Source of the DNA: Candidatus Bathyarchaeota archaeon BA1
GTDB taxonomy: Archaea > Thermoproteota > Bathyarchaeia > Bathyarchaeales > Bathyarchaeaceae
Assembly: GCA_001399805.1 (NCBI GenBank)
Contig: LIHJ01000089.1
Location: 92,418-156,417, forward strand
Direction of reading: 5' to 3'
DNA length: 64,000 nucleotides
Positions 24,818 through 34,684 of this stretch are shown piece after piece (position 1 is the first letter of the stretch; every line of letters starts with the position of its first letter). The notes under the pieces are model-generated. The model was not told the origin of the DNA. It saw nothing but the letters and a program-made list of their open reading frames with translations, and did no database searches. The translations under genes and the position numbers were made by a program.

Positions 24818-26644
24818 ATGTTGGTTTACGACAGATCATTAGATGACTATATAAGTGAGGCCGTTAGGCGTTACTCGTCGTTGTTTACGCTTCCCTCTTA
24901 TGGAAAGATAATTCTCTTACTATTTATATCATGTTTACTGGGTGGAGTTTTAGCTGTTCTTCCGGTGCACCCCTCTTACTATGGGGTTGCCTCGGGCATG
25001 GATCTTGGTGCAAGCGTCTTATTTATCACTCTTTTATCCGACTTTATAATACATTACAGCGGGATGAGGAGGGACCCTGTTCTCAACAGAAGGCGTCGCC
25101 TTGCCCTCTCCATTTTTTCCAATCTGGTGTGGTTTTGCTTCATTTTTATAGGAGGTGTCATTGGGGTTTTCCTTAAGAATCCAGAGATTTGGGCGAAGGG
25201 TTTCCTGCTGGGCTTTTGTGCCGCGTTACTCCTTCGTTTGTTAGTGGTCCTTGCAACGTCATTTGTTGATCGGGGAAGGGCGTTTCTCTTTGCTTTCTTG
25301 CAGCCCGCCTCGTGCATCATCCCCTTGTTTCTGATGGAAACCGTAATAGGGTATCGTCTAGGAGCGAATGCCTTTATCTTTCTTTCAGTCTCTACTCCCG
25401 TCGCGATGCTTACGGTCTTCATTTTCATTTACCTTGTGGATCGAATTGGCACAAAGACCCTCGGGATTGCATCTCTGCCTCTGTTTAAAGCCTTTGTAGC
25501 GAATTGGACGGAGAACCTGAACGAACCCCTTGAAAGCCTCTTTGAGGGACTTGGAGATGAACAAAGCATAAAGATATCCATGTTGGCCTTCCGAGCCAAT
25601 AAGAAGATGAAGGCGTTGTTGGTGGTTCCTATGTTTCATCCAGGTCCCTTCAAAAATGTCGGGAGTAGCACCCTTCCTCAAATGATACAAGAAGCGCTAG
25701 AAAATAAATTGCAATGTGTAGTTTCAGTTCCACATGGATTATCTGGGCATGGGCTTGACCTCCCCTCTCAGCTCCAAAATGGAAAGGTCATGGAGGGTAT
25801 CCTAAAATCTGTTAACTTTTCCACCTTCGCCAGCGATGCCACACCCTTCACAAGGGTACAAAACAATGCAAGTTCGAGTTGCCAAATATTTGGCGACTGC
25901 GCCCTCCTCACTCTAACAGTTGCCCCCAAGACTATGGAGGACCTTCCTCAAGAATTGGACCTCACCATTGTTAATGAGGCGGAGAAGCGAGGGTTATCCA
26001 CTGCAATCGTCATTGACGCCCATAACAGTATTGAGGGACCCTTTAATCTTAGCGAGGCGGTTAAGGGACTCAGAAAAGCCGCAGTAAATAGCCTGGAAGA
26101 AGCGATGGTCTGTCAACGTTCCTCTTTTGATATAGGGGCTGCGAAGGTTATTCCTAAAGAGTTTAGCGTCAAGGAGGGCATTGCTCCAGGAGGAATAAGC
26201 GTGATTGCCATAAAGGTCGGCGACCGGAAAGCAGCCTACATAACCATTGATGGAAACAACATGATATCTAAACTGCGAGAAAGGGTTCTCTCTATGCTTC
26301 AAGAAATCAGCGTCGTCGATGGAGAAGTTCTCACAACAGACACCCATGTGGTCAATGGAATTGTATTGACTGCGCGTGGCTACTATCCAATTGGTGAGGC
26401 GTTGGATCAAAATAAGCTAATTGGATACATTAAAGAAGCTACGTTAAACGCACTGGGCAACATGGAGACTGCAGAGGCGTCATGGTGCATAGAAACAATT
26501 TCCGGAGTGAAGGTCATTGGAGAGAAGCAGATAGGGACACTGTGTCTTCTGGCTGAGAGAGCAGCCAAACAAGCCAAAAGGATAGCCATATCCCTATTTT
26601 CAATCATTGGCATTCTTCTGATAAGCTTGCTCATGCTCCTTTAG
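24818..26644 (+). CDS. DUF2070 family membrane protein
   Basis: A 608-aa archaeal DUF2070 protein. The N-terminal 210 residues hold about six or seven hydrophobic helices. The soluble C-terminal part has conserved-looking PMFHPGPFKNVGSS, VSVPHGLSGHGLDLPS, VIDAHNSIEGPF and TDTHVVNGIVL segments rich in His and Asp, suggesting a metal-dependent site. A last hydrophobic helix ends the protein (IAISLFSIIGILLISLLMLL). Function unknown in the family as far as I know. ATG start with GGAGC shortly upstream. Confidence 0.85.
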   Translation: MLVYDRSLDDYISEAVRRYSSLFTLPSYGKIILLLFISCLLGGVLAVLPVHPSYYGVASGMDLGASVLFITLLSDFIIHYSGMRRDPVLNRRRRLALSIFSNLVWFCFIFIGGVIGVFLKNPEIWAKGFLLGFCAALLLRLLVVLATSFVDRGRAFLFAFLQPASCIIPLFLMETVIGYRLGANAFIFLSVSTPVAMLTVFIFIYLVDRIGTKTLGIASLPLFKAFVANWTENLNEPLESLFEGLGDEQSIKISMLAFRANKKMKALLVVPMFHPGPFKNVGSSTLPQMIQEALENKLQCVVSVPHGLSGHGLDLPSQLQNGKVMEGILKSVNFSTFASDATPFTRVQNNASSSCQIFGDCALLTLTVAPKTMEDLPQELDLTIVNEAEKRGLSTAIVIDAHNSIEGPFNLSEAVKGLRKAAVNSLEEAMVCQRSSFDIGAAKVIPKEFSVKEGIAPGGISVIAIKVGDRKAAYITIDGNNMISKLRERVLSMLQEISVVDGEVLTTDTHVVNGIVLTARGYYPIGEALDQNKLIGYIKEATLNALGNMETAEASWCIETISGVKVIGEKQIGTLCLLAERAAKQAKRIAISLFSIIGILLISLLMLL

Positions 26645-26797
26645 CCCAATTTTGTTGCCGTGTCGATTTTACGCGAGGCTAACACTGTATTATAGGGCGC
26701 GTAATTTTACCCAGCATAGTTTTCCTGAGAGGGCAAAACATAAACCTATTGAGTATATTTGCAAATACGGGAAGCTTGAACATTTAACAAGGAAGAG

Positions 26798-26893
26798 GTG
26801 ACTGTTGTTCAGAGGTGGATTGATGAGGCATGGGAAAACTATAAGAGGCTACAGCTCACGTATATAGGTTGTAACGAACGCTGTGGTCAGTGA
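26798..26893 (+). CDS. Possible small protein before alba
   Basis: A 31-codon ORF starting GTG after GGAAGA: MTVVQRWIDEAWENYKRLQL then TYIGCNERCGQ. The helical start and a CxxxC pair at the end look protein-like, but there is no other support. It ends 18 bp before the alba start. Confidence 0.3.
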   Translation: MTVVQRWIDEAWENYKRLQLTYIGCNERCGQ

Positions 26894-26911
26894 TAAGGAG
26901 GAATAAACATA

Positions 26912-27253
26912 GTGCAAGAAAAACAGGCAAAACCTGAAAAGGGGGAAGCAACTAAAGAGATTGCCAAAAAATCAGCTGAGAATGTTGTCCTCATTGGCAA
27001 AAAGCCTGTGATGAACTATGTGGTTGCCTGCCTCACCTTTTTCAATGCTGGAGAGAAGGAGGTTGTGGTGAAGGCAAGGGGGCGGGCGATCAGCAGAGCT
27101 GTAGACACGATAGAATTACTTCGCCGCGCTTTTGTTAAGGATTTGGAACTGAAGGACATCAAGATAGGCACTGAAGAGATAACGAGGGTTGAGGGTCAGA
27201 AGTCCAACGTTTCAACCATTGAAATATCAGTGGCTAAAACAGAGTCCAGGTGA
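26912..27253 (+). CDS. Alba chromatin protein
   Basis: A 113-aa Alba DNA/RNA-binding protein. It has the core [20 protein letters not shown] with the conserved lysine pair region, followed by [18 protein letters not shown] and RRAF. A charged N-terminal extension of about 25 residues ([18 protein letters not shown]) is longer than in the classic 90-aa proteins. The start is GTG 26912, with AAGGAGG upstream. In archaea Alba coats DNA and is regulated by lysine acetylation. Confidence 0.92.
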   Translation: MQEKQAKPEKGEATKEIAKKSAENVVLIGKKPVMNYVVACLTFFNAGEKEVVVKARGRAISRAVDTIELLRRAFVKDLELKDIKIGTEEITRVEGQKSNVSTIEISVAKTESR

Positions 27254-27409
27254 CTTCCTCGGGTGGATGAACTCAAAGCTTCCCAGTTTTATTCGCTGCA
27301 CTACACTCGCTATAATGTCTTACATTGGTATTGTATTGACTATTTTGTCCCTTAGAAAGCAATAAATGCAACGAAGGTAGGTATAAGAATCTCCCTTGAA
27401 AAGTTATCT

Positions 27410-28759
27410 ATGGTGAAGCGTATGGGTCGTTATCCAAGTATTGTCGTTCGCCCACCAGGCCCAAAGGCGAGGGAACTCGTCAAGAAAGACGAGGCGTCGA
27501 TTTCTCCCTCTTATGTGCGTTTTTATCCCCTTGCTATTGAATCGGGGGAGGGATGCATCGTGAGGGATGTGGATGGAAACGAGTACATCGACCTCAACTC
27601 CGGGTTGGTGTGCCTAAATGTGGGGCACTGCCACCCCAAGGTGGTCAATGCCATAAGAAAGCAATTGGAGAAGTTTTTGCATTACTCTAGCACGGACTTC
27701 TATTACGAAAAGGTTGTGGAATTGGCTGAGCGGCTATCTGGAATAACTCCCGGACAATTTGAGAAAAAAACGTATTTTGGAAACAGCGGAGCAGAAGCGG
27801 TTGAAGCCGCCATCAAGCTTTCAAAGTGGCACACACGCAAGCATCAATTCATCTCCTTCATCGGTAGCTTTCACGGGCGAACAATAGGGGCACTGGCTCT
27901 CACAGCGAGCAAACCCATTCAGAGAAGACACTTCCACCCACTAATGCCCGGGGTTACACACGTCCCCTACCCCAACTGCTATCGTTGCCCCTTCAAATTA
28001 TCGTATCCAGATTGTGATTACTGGTGCGTGGACTTCATCGACGAGTTTGTGCTCCAAAGGTATGTGCCACCGGAGGATGTGGCTGGCATAGTTTTTGAGC
28101 CCATTCAAGGCGAGGGTGGATACGTGGTTCCACCACCAGAATACTTTCAGCGGCTAAAAAAGCTAGCCGACAAATATGGGTTTCTCATGATTGATGATGA
28201 GATTCAATCGGGAATGGGCAGGACTGGGCGATGGTTCGCTATCGAGCACTGGAAGATCGAACCCGACATTATTTGTATAGCCAAGGCCATAGCCTCTGGC
28301 ATGCCCCTGGGCGCAACCGTGGCTCGAGCACGTCTCATGGATTGGGAGGCGGGATCCCACGCCAGCACCTTTGGCGGAAACCCTGTGGCCTGCGCCGCAG
28401 CGTTAGCTGTGATTGACGTGATTAAGGATGAGAACCTCCTTGAAAACGCCGCAAAGGAAGGCAACAATATCCTTAAGCGACTCGAAGAACTGGAGGGGCG
28501 ATGTGAAATCGTGGGAGATGCTCGAGGAAAGGGATTGATGATAGGCGTTGAAATCGTCGAGGATAAAGAGGGCAAAAGGCCCGCGCCTGAAAGGGCGAAA
28601 GAGATCATGTTACGGTGCTGGAGGCGTGGGCTCGTCATCATCACCTGCGGCCCATCAACCATCAGAATCGCTCCACCACTCAACATTACAAGGGAACTAA
28701 TTGACACCAGCATGGAAATCTTTGAGGATGTTGTCCTAGAAGTTGAAAAAGAGAAATGA
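27410..28759 (+). CDS. Class-III PLP-dependent aminotransferase (GABA/ornithine type)
   Basis: Fold type I, class III aminotransferase, 449 aa. It has VGHCHPKVVNAI, the phosphate site YFGNSGAEAVEAAIK, FHGRTIGAL, FEPIQGEGGY, the cofactor aspartate in FLMIDDEIQSG and the PLP lysine in ICIAKAIASGMPLGA. Relatives act on 4-aminobutyrate, acetylornithine or branched amino acids, and some archaeal members are racemases. A four-cysteine insert near residue 184 (CYRCPFKLSYPDCDYWC) may bind metal. ATG 27425 (MGRYPSIVV) is an alternative start. Confidence 0.88.
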   Translation: MVKRMGRYPSIVVRPPGPKARELVKKDEASISPSYVRFYPLAIESGEGCIVRDVDGNEYIDLNSGLVCLNVGHCHPKVVNAIRKQLEKFLHYSSTDFYYEKVVELAERLSGITPGQFEKKTYFGNSGAEAVEAAIKLSKWHTRKHQFISFIGSFHGRTIGALALTASKPIQRRHFHPLMPGVTHVPYPNCYRCPFKLSYPDCDYWCVDFIDEFVLQRYVPPEDVAGIVFEPIQGEGGYVVPPPEYFQRLKKLADKYGFLMIDDEIQSGMGRTGRWFAIEHWKIEPDIICIAKAIASGMPLGATVARARLMDWEAGSHASTFGGNPVACAAALAVIDVIKDENLLENAAKEGNNILKRLEELEGRCEIVGDARGKGLMIGVEIVEDKEGKRPAPERAKEIMLRCWRRGLVIITCGPSTIRIAPPLNITRELIDTSMEIFEDVVLEVEKEK

Positions 28760-28856
28760 CCATGCTCAAAGGATGGGGAGGGGCGGGGCGCTGTTAATTA
28801 GATGAAAGTTTGAGTGATAGTGTTAGGAAGAGAATTAGCGCTTCGCCAGTAATGTC

Positions 28857-30317
28857 CTAGCCAATAAGACTCAAAGCGATGAGTAGAGAGGTCGTTGTTG
28901 CGGTGTCTGCAAGTGAGCTCTCAATTGGGATCACAAAATTGTCGGGGTCTAAACCTTTTTGATAAGCAAGAATAGCCACCGCATAGGCGATGATGATGAT
29001 AAACGATGCAGCCATCACGTTTGCGGAGAGCAACAAAGCTAAAAATCTAAGAAAGACGGGCAACGCAAACGTTCCTTGTATAATGAATGAGAGAACGGAG
29101 TATGCTACAAACATAATCAGGGAGGCTACCCAGACACCGAAAATCTCTGCTGTATGATTTCTTATATCGGAAAAAGACGATTTTAGTGTTCCCAAAGCGA
29201 GTTTTGTGGTGGCAGTTGAACCGACAACAGACCCAACGTCGCCTATTGTGTCAATAGTCGATGGATAAACTATGTAGATTTCGCGTCTGCCACGCACAAC
29301 TTTGGCGATCTCGCCCAGAACAGACCCCGTCACGTTAACAATGAAAGCAACAAAAACCAAGGTAAGAAAGGATTCCTCAACCGTTTTAGTGAATTCGCCC
29401 TCTCGAGCATTTTTGGTTACAGCATAGGCTGCTGTGCTCAGCAAAACTAGGCTTAGAAAACCGATCAGGTATCGCCCTGGAGAACCAAACGTAAAAAAGA
29501 GGTTCAACACTAACAAATAGCACACTGTAATGAGAATGTCGGACGAAGTAGATTCTACTGGATATAGAATTATGTCAGGGTCCAAACCGTGTCTAAATGA
29601 GAGAAAAGAAACAATCATTGTAAGTGGAGAAGTAATGGCCAATGAAAGAGTCATCGTTGCAATAATCACGCCTAAAATACAAACGAAATCTGCTGCTGTC
29701 ATGCCCCAAAGAAAGCTTCCAAATAGCCCTGTGAACACACTCATCGCAACGCTTGATTCAAACGTTAACACCACAATTGCTTGAAACAACAAGTAGAAGC
29801 TCTTTGTGTTTCCAATGAAGCGAGGTTGCACTGTTCCTAAATGTAACCCCGTGCTTAAACGGCCGCTAAGTAAGCCGCCTATTACTCCTCTCGCACTAAG
29901 AAGGGGAGGGTATATCACAACAGCCCATGGGGCAAGATCAAACAATCCTAAATGAAAAGCAACAATTGTTCCGGCAGCTATGCCAAATACATTAAAAGAG
30001 AGAGCCATCACGGATTGCCTTAAGGTCCCAACAAATTTCCCCCGCATCCGCTGGAGGAAGCTAGAATAGAGATGGAAAATGGCTACTTTCATCTTATACT
30101 TTACGGCATTTACTGTTAAAGCTAAGAAGAAGCCCGCTAAGGCGCCACCACTTATTGAAATAACCTTTGAAACCAAACTTTTTTCGTCCGCTTTCCACAT
30201 CTTGACTCTCATCCCCTGGTGGCGGCCGATCAGACATTCCTCTTCACCTAAATTGATTGAAACAATGTAGCGGATCGCTGATAAAATATTTTCTGTTGTG
30301 GATATGAATGCATCCAA
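28857..30317 (-). CDS. MgtE-type (SLC41) divalent cation transporter, two-domain
   Basis: A membrane protein of up to 486 aa with two MgtE-type transport domains in tandem. Each has a signature: PLLSARGVIGGLLSGRLSTG / GLDPDIILYPVES in the first and STIDTIGDVGSVVGSTATTK / GLDPDNFVIPIES in the second. There is no cytosolic CBS part. The start is probably internal (Met 37 or 41, 30209 or 30197), as the first 36 residues are not family-like and would abut the divergent gene. The adjacent PhoU/TrkA-C genes are likely regulators. Confidence 0.85.
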   Translation of the reverse strand: MDAFISTTENILSAIRYIVSINLGEEECLIGRHQGMRVKMWKADEKSLVSKVISISGGALAGFFLALTVNAVKYKMKVAIFHLYSSFLQRMRGKFVGTLRQSVMALSFNVFGIAAGTIVAFHLGLFDLAPWAVVIYPPLLSARGVIGGLLSGRLSTGLHLGTVQPRFIGNTKSFYLLFQAIVVLTFESSVAMSVFTGLFGSFLWGMTAADFVCILGVIIATMTLSLAITSPLTMIVSFLSFRHGLDPDIILYPVESTSSDILITVCYLLVLNLFFTFGSPGRYLIGFLSLVLLSTAAYAVTKNAREGEFTKTVEESFLTLVFVAFIVNVTGSVLGEIAKVVRGRREIYIVYPSTIDTIGDVGSVVGSTATTKLALGTLKSSFSDIRNHTAEIFGVWVASLIMFVAYSVLSFIIQGTFALPVFLRFLALLLSANVMAASFIIIIAYAVAILAYQKGLDPDNFVIPIESSLADTATTTSLLIALSLIG

Positions 30318-30407
30318 ACTAACTTGAGAGAGAAACGAAATTATGTAAGTGACGCAAACATTTTAATTGAGGCTGTTATGCTAAATACCGAGGCTCGGTC
30401 TAACCCT

Positions 30408-31028
30408 ATGGAGCTTTTGAAAAGTATGGTGAAACTAGAAAAGATTGAGTATAAGCCGGTGCCTGTCAGAGACCTCTTCATAGAAATGAAGGACCTTTCC
30501 GAATTAATGATTGACCTAGCCTATTCGGCCGCTCTCTTTAACAGTCGCCCCCTAGCAGAAGAGGTGCTTGAATTGGAAAGGCGCGTAGACACTCTCACGT
30601 ATCTTCTAAACATGAATGCCATGATCGCAACCAGGAGCAGAGAAGACGCAGAAGCACTTGTTGGCGTCTCAGTCGTGGCCTCCGCAACTGACAAGATATC
30701 TGATGCTGCTGCAGATATTGCAATTATTGTGCTGAAGGAAATCGGTATCCACCCCCTTATTCGGGAGGCTTTTGAAAGGGTGGAGGAGCAACTTACCCGC
30801 GTTGAGGTTAAACCTAGCTCTATTTTAGCTGGGAAACAACTTAGACACTTAGAACTTGCCGCAAAGATAGGAGTCGACATAATTGCCATTCGCCGAGGTG
30901 AAGAGTTAATAATCAATCCAAAAGGGGAGGAGATAATCGAGGAAGGCGACATTCTCACCGCTCGTGGGGCTCCATTAGGCATAAAGGAGCTAGAGGGTCT
31001 TGCCGAAGGAACTGTTCAAATGTTATAG
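30408..31028 (+). CDS. PhoU-like/TrkA-C regulatory protein 1
   Basis: About 206 aa. The N-terminal helical PhoU-like bundle has DLSELMIDLAYSAALFNSRP. The TrkA-C (RCK_C) ligand-binding domain follows (SSILAGKQLRHLELAAKIGV, then EIIEEGDILTARG). I take ATG 30408 or 30426 rather than 30324, because the earlier residues look unlike the family and overlap the divergent promoter space. Its stop overlaps the next, homologous gene, and the pair faces away from mgtE. Likely a sensor subunit for the transporter (inference). Confidence 0.78.
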   Translation: MELLKSMVKLEKIEYKPVPVRDLFIEMKDLSELMIDLAYSAALFNSRPLAEEVLELERRVDTLTYLLNMNAMIATRSREDAEALVGVSVVASATDKISDAAADIAIIVLKEIGIHPLIREAFERVEEQLTRVEVKPSSILAGKQLRHLELAAKIGVDIIAIRRGEELIINPKGEEIIEEGDILTARGAPLGIKELEGLAEGTVQML

Positions 31029-31035
31029 GGTGATG

Positions 31036-31629
31036 ACAATGACTATTCAAGAATCGTTTAAGGACATCATTGATATGTTGGTGGAGCTGAAAGATACATC
31101 TGAGCTTATGATTGACCTCGCATACTCTTCAATTCTCCTCAACAGTAAGGAATTGGCTGAGGAGGTACAGATCCTTGAGGACCACATGGACAACCTTCAC
31201 ACTAAGTTTGAGCTGCTTGTGCTGACGAGGTGTATTAAGCCGGAGGAATCTAAGCACTTCCTGGGGCTGATTAGGCTGGGCGTGGTAACAGAGAAGATAG
31301 CGGATGCCGCTGCACAGATCGCGGAAGTCGTGCTACGAGGGTTGGAACCCCATCCGGTTCTGAAATTAGCGATCAAAGAGGCAGAGGAAACGGTGGTTCA
31401 CGTACAGGTATCTAAAAAATCTTGGTTGGTGGGCAAAAGCCTACGAGAGGCACAGGTCCAAGAGGAAACCGGGATGTGGGTGCTGGCCATTATAAGGGGA
31501 GGCAAGTGGGTGCGTCCAAAACCCGATATCGTTATCGAGGCGGGCGATGTGCTGATCGCGTCCGGCTACGCTGAGGGAGAAGAAGATTTGAGGAGGCTGG
31601 CTTCACCGGGAAGGCATGCGCATAAATAA
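31036..31629 (+). CDS. PhoU-like/TrkA-C regulatory protein 2
   Basis: Paralogue of the preceding gene (DTSELMIDLAYSSILLNSKE aligns with the same segment there). The PhoU-like helices are followed by a TrkA-C domain (KSWLVGKSLREAQVQEETGM, then VIEAGDVLIASGYAEG). ATG 31036 follows GGGTGATG and gives MTIQESFKDIIDMLVELKDT; an upstream Met at 31000 overlaps the previous gene. The two products may form a heteromeric regulator of the MgtE-type transporter. Confidence 0.78.
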   Translation, partial: TMTIQESFKDIIDMLVELKDTSELMIDLAYSSILLNSKELAEEVQILEDHMDNLHTKFELLVLTRCIKPEESKHFLGLIRLGVVTEKIADAAAQIAEVVLRGLEPHPVLKLAIKEAEETVVHVQVSKKSWLVGKSLREAQVQEETGMWVLAIIRGGKWVRPKPDIVIEAGDVLIASGYAEGEEDLRRLASPGRHAHK

Positions 31630-32934
31630 TTATTTTTCAAATGGGGCTTTCTCTCGGTAGGCTGGAACATCTAGGAATCCATGTCCGCTTATGTTCATGC
31701 AGATGACTTTCTCTTCCCCGGTCTTTTCGTTTTTCAATGCCTCATCGATTGTTGCTCGCACTGCGTAGCTGGATTCTGGGGCTATGAGCCATCCCTCGCA
31801 TTGTAGGAAGATTATCGCAGCTTCAAATACGGCCCTCTCATCTATTGGATAAGCTACTGCTTTCACCATTCCATGATGTCGAAGTAGGCTTATGATAGGG
31901 GCTGCGGCATGATACCGCAAGCCATCCGCTTTGATGGGAGGCATCTCAGTCGTATGTCCCAGCGTGTACATTTTCATGAGTGGGGTGTGCTCACCCACAT
32001 CCCCAAAGTCATACTCATATCTTCCCTTGATGAGATTTGGTGCTGCCATTGACTGTGATGCAAGAAAGTCGCATTCCCGCCTCTTTTGCAAGGCTTCTCC
32101 AGCAAATGGTAGGGCTATACCCCCGAAATTGGAGCCTCCACCAAGGCAGGCGACTATTAGGTCCGGTTCTTCATCCACTAACTCAAACTGTTTGATGGTC
32201 TCAAGTCCGATGATGGTTTGATGTGTAAGGACATGGTTCATAACTGAGCCGAGGCAATAGACACTTCCATCATGCCCCTCTGTGTATTCCAGGCCTTCCG
32301 AGACAGCCATTCCGAGGGAGCCTGGGTGGCGGGGGTCCCTCGCAAGAACTTCCCTCCCGAGCTGAGTTTGTTTACTTGGCGACGCGTACACGGTCGCTCC
32401 GAGGAGCCTCATGAAGGCTCTGCGGTCCACCTTCCAGTCATAAACCGATCTCACCCAGAAAACAACGCAATCTAGGTCCATCAATCGGGCAGCATACGAC
32501 AATGCGGTCCCCCACTGCCCCGCACCGGTTTCAGTCACCAGCGTCTCTTTTCCCTCTTTCACTGCATAATAGGCTTGAGCAATGGCTGTGTTCGTTTTGT
32601 GGGATCCCGTCGGTGACAGATCTTCCCTCTTATAATATATCTTTGTCTTTTTTAGTCCAAGATATTTCTCGAGTCTTATGGCTCGGTATAAGGGCCTTGG
32701 TCTGCCAGCTTGGATATAAAGCTCCCTCACCTCTTCTGGTATTGGAATCCAGCGTTGATTTGAGGACTCCTGCTTTAGGCATTCGCCTATCATTGTTCTG
32801 GATAAGAATTCAAGTCGGGATGGCCCCTCCTCGGGCTCTTTTGGAGGCGGAAGGGGCTCGGGTAAGTCAGGTAGGATGTTGTACCACTTCATGGGTATCT
32901 CATCTATAGAAAGTTGGATTTGATTTTTGTACAC
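31630..32934 (-). CDS. trpB2: TrpB2-type tryptophan synthase beta-like protein
   Basis: A PLP enzyme, 434 aa, of the TrpB2 branch: longer N-terminus than TrpB1 (IQLSIDEIPMKWYNILPDLP). The PLP lysine is in PTGSHKTNTAIAQAYYA, the catalytic loop is ETGAGQWGTAL, and ACLGGGSNFGG binds the phosphate. Family knowledge: condenses indole with serine, or rescues phosphoserine. No trpA or other trp genes are nearby, common for trpB2. It is convergent with the PhoU/TrkA pair, the stop codons abutting. Confidence 0.92.
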   Translation of the reverse strand: MYKNQIQLSIDEIPMKWYNILPDLPEPLPPPKEPEEGPSRLEFLSRTMIGECLKQESSNQRWIPIPEEVRELYIQAGRPRPLYRAIRLEKYLGLKKTKIYYKREDLSPTGSHKTNTAIAQAYYAVKEGKETLVTETGAGQWGTALSYAARLMDLDCVVFWVRSVYDWKVDRRAFMRLLGATVYASPSKQTQLGREVLARDPRHPGSLGMAVSEGLEYTEGHDGSVYCLGSVMNHVLTHQTIIGLETIKQFELVDEEPDLIVACLGGGSNFGGIALPFAGEALQKRRECDFLASQSMAAPNLIKGRYEYDFGDVGEHTPLMKMYTLGHTTEMPPIKADGLRYHAAAPIISLLRHHGMVKAVAYPIDERAVFEAAIIFLQCEGWLIAPESSYAVRATIDEALKNEKTGEEKVICMNISGHGFLDVPAYREKAPFEK

Positions 32935-33030
32935 GATTTCACCAGCATCGCCCGATGAACAATATGGCGAGGTTTCGAGATAAGGATTTCCAACTTTCCT
33001 GACAAAGTTTTGTCTATTAATGAGTTGAGC

Positions 33031-34596
33031 CTACTCCTCTGGGGTGGGCGGCTTTGCCGATTTCGATAAAACCTCTATGAACGTTGGCTTACGTGAGGTA
33101 AGTTCCAACTGATCCGAAAAACCCTTTTTAACGTACGCATTTTTGATTTTGATCCGTGTTCCAATGGTCAAATCCCTTACAGCTTCCGCCAGCCCTCTCC
33201 ATATTGACGCTCTGATTTTTCCAGTTTCATCAGTTAAGTCAAAAGAGGCAACAGTGACCCTTTGCTCTTGGGATGTGACAACCTCCCTCGTCACAGGGGT
33301 TGTTATGATAGTTCCTTCTATGGTGATGGGACCTCCCTCCCCTTTAATCCCAGCTATACTTGTTCTTTCTTCCTCAAGTGGTGGGATTCTTTCCGCCTCA
33401 GCTATCTTCGGGTTTATTGTTAGGGATCCCTGTCTCCCAAGGTTGAGGTTTACTTCTCCGAATCGCTCCCGTGTGTATGACCCCCTGGCTAACACGATGT
33501 CTCCAAGCCTGATCTGTCTAGATAGAACCGCTTTATCCTCCCAGAGACTGAGTCGAACCGAACCCGTTTCGTCCTTTATTAAGAGGGCAGAGACATGTCC
33601 CACCTCGCCGTTTGATCGCCTAAACTCCCTAACCTCCTCCACATGCATGACTCTCGCTAAAACGTCGACGCCTCGCATGCCCAGGCCCAGGTCCCTTATT
33701 TTTGTAAATGGTGCAATGGCGGCTGGTGTGGGTGCAAGGGTTGGTGATGTTTCAGCGAGGGTTTCAATGTGGGTTGCACTCTCCACGTGGACCTCGAGTT
33801 GACCATCGAGGCGCTCTTTCACCCTGGCGTTCTCGATTTGTAGATGGTCTCCCATTTTCACCCCGCCCAATTCGTCCACCTTTTCATTCCAAAGCACCGC
33901 TGTTATTTCACCCGATTCATCCCTCAACCTTAGTCTCATCACCTTACCACTGGTTCCGTCTGGTCTCTCGAATTCGAAGGTCGGGTGGACCTCCCGCACA
34001 ACCCCGACTATACTCACTTTCCCGTGCTTTCGGGTTACCTTCGCTATCTTTTCTATGAATTGTGCGATGGGGGGGTATTTGCTTTCGACGGTGTCTGGTG
34101 GGGAAACCTGAATATCGCCACGCAGCCCCACATGCAGCTCAAGTTTTCCGTCTAACCCCTCCCGCACATACCCATGCGAAACCCTAACGATTTGCCCCCG
34201 CTCAATCCCCCCTGTTTCCACAAGGCCTACTTTGTCATCCCAGAGGACTACCTTCAGCGTTCCACTCTTATCTGCAATCAGTAAACGCGCAACCCTTCCC
34301 CCCGTTGCATCCGGGCGGGTGAAGGTTTGAAGGGGATAGATGATGATGACACGCCCAGTAAGTGTTACATCGTTTAAACCAGAGACGAGGTCTTGAATCG
34401 AAACCTCGGGTCGGAAGGTCTTCAGCGAAATCTCCACCCCCAACTCTGAAGCAACAATGCGGGCAGAGGTTTCATCCGTGAAATATCCCCTTGCCATCTC
34501 CTTTTTATCTTCAATCCTCCTCAGAACCTCTTCACGCGTGAGATCTTTTCGAGATGACAGTATTCGCTGAATAATCTCCTCGATGCTCATTTTCAC
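33031..34596 (-). CDS. RPA-like single-stranded DNA-binding protein (multi-OB)
   Basis: A 521-aa protein with at least three or four OB folds. Repeats are recognisable by GRVARLLIADKSGTLKVVLW, GKVMRLRLRDESGEITAVLW, GHVSALLIKDETGSVRLSLW and TVASFDLTDETGKIRASIW at roughly 110-residue spacing. The N-terminal 50 residues form a small helical domain. No zinc finger is seen. It would coat single-stranded DNA in replication and repair, matching the polymerase D, FEN1 and NurA-HerA content of the window. Start ATG 34596. Confidence 0.9.
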   Translation of the reverse strand: MKMSIEEIIQRILSSRKDLTREEVLRRIEDKKEMARGYFTDETSARIVASELGVEISLKTFRPEVSIQDLVSGLNDVTLTGRVIIIYPLQTFTRPDATGGRVARLLIADKSGTLKVVLWDDKVGLVETGGIERGQIVRVSHGYVREGLDGKLELHVGLRGDIQVSPPDTVESKYPPIAQFIEKIAKVTRKHGKVSIVGVVREVHPTFEFERPDGTSGKVMRLRLRDESGEITAVLWNEKVDELGGVKMGDHLQIENARVKERLDGQLEVHVESATHIETLAETSPTLAPTPAAIAPFTKIRDLGLGMRGVDVLARVMHVEEVREFRRSNGEVGHVSALLIKDETGSVRLSLWEDKAVLSRQIRLGDIVLARGSYTRERFGEVNLNLGRQGSLTINPKIAEAERIPPLEEERTSIAGIKGEGGPITIEGTIITTPVTREVVTSQEQRVTVASFDLTDETGKIRASIWRGLAEAVRDLTIGTRIKIKNAYVKKGFSDQLELTSRKPTFIEVLSKSAKPPTPEE

Positions 34597-34684
34597 TCGC
34601 CAAGATTTATCTAATAAGTCAAGGTTGCGCTATTATTAAAATTTATTTGAATCCGTTTGTTTAAAATATTGAGGAGGGCGGCGG

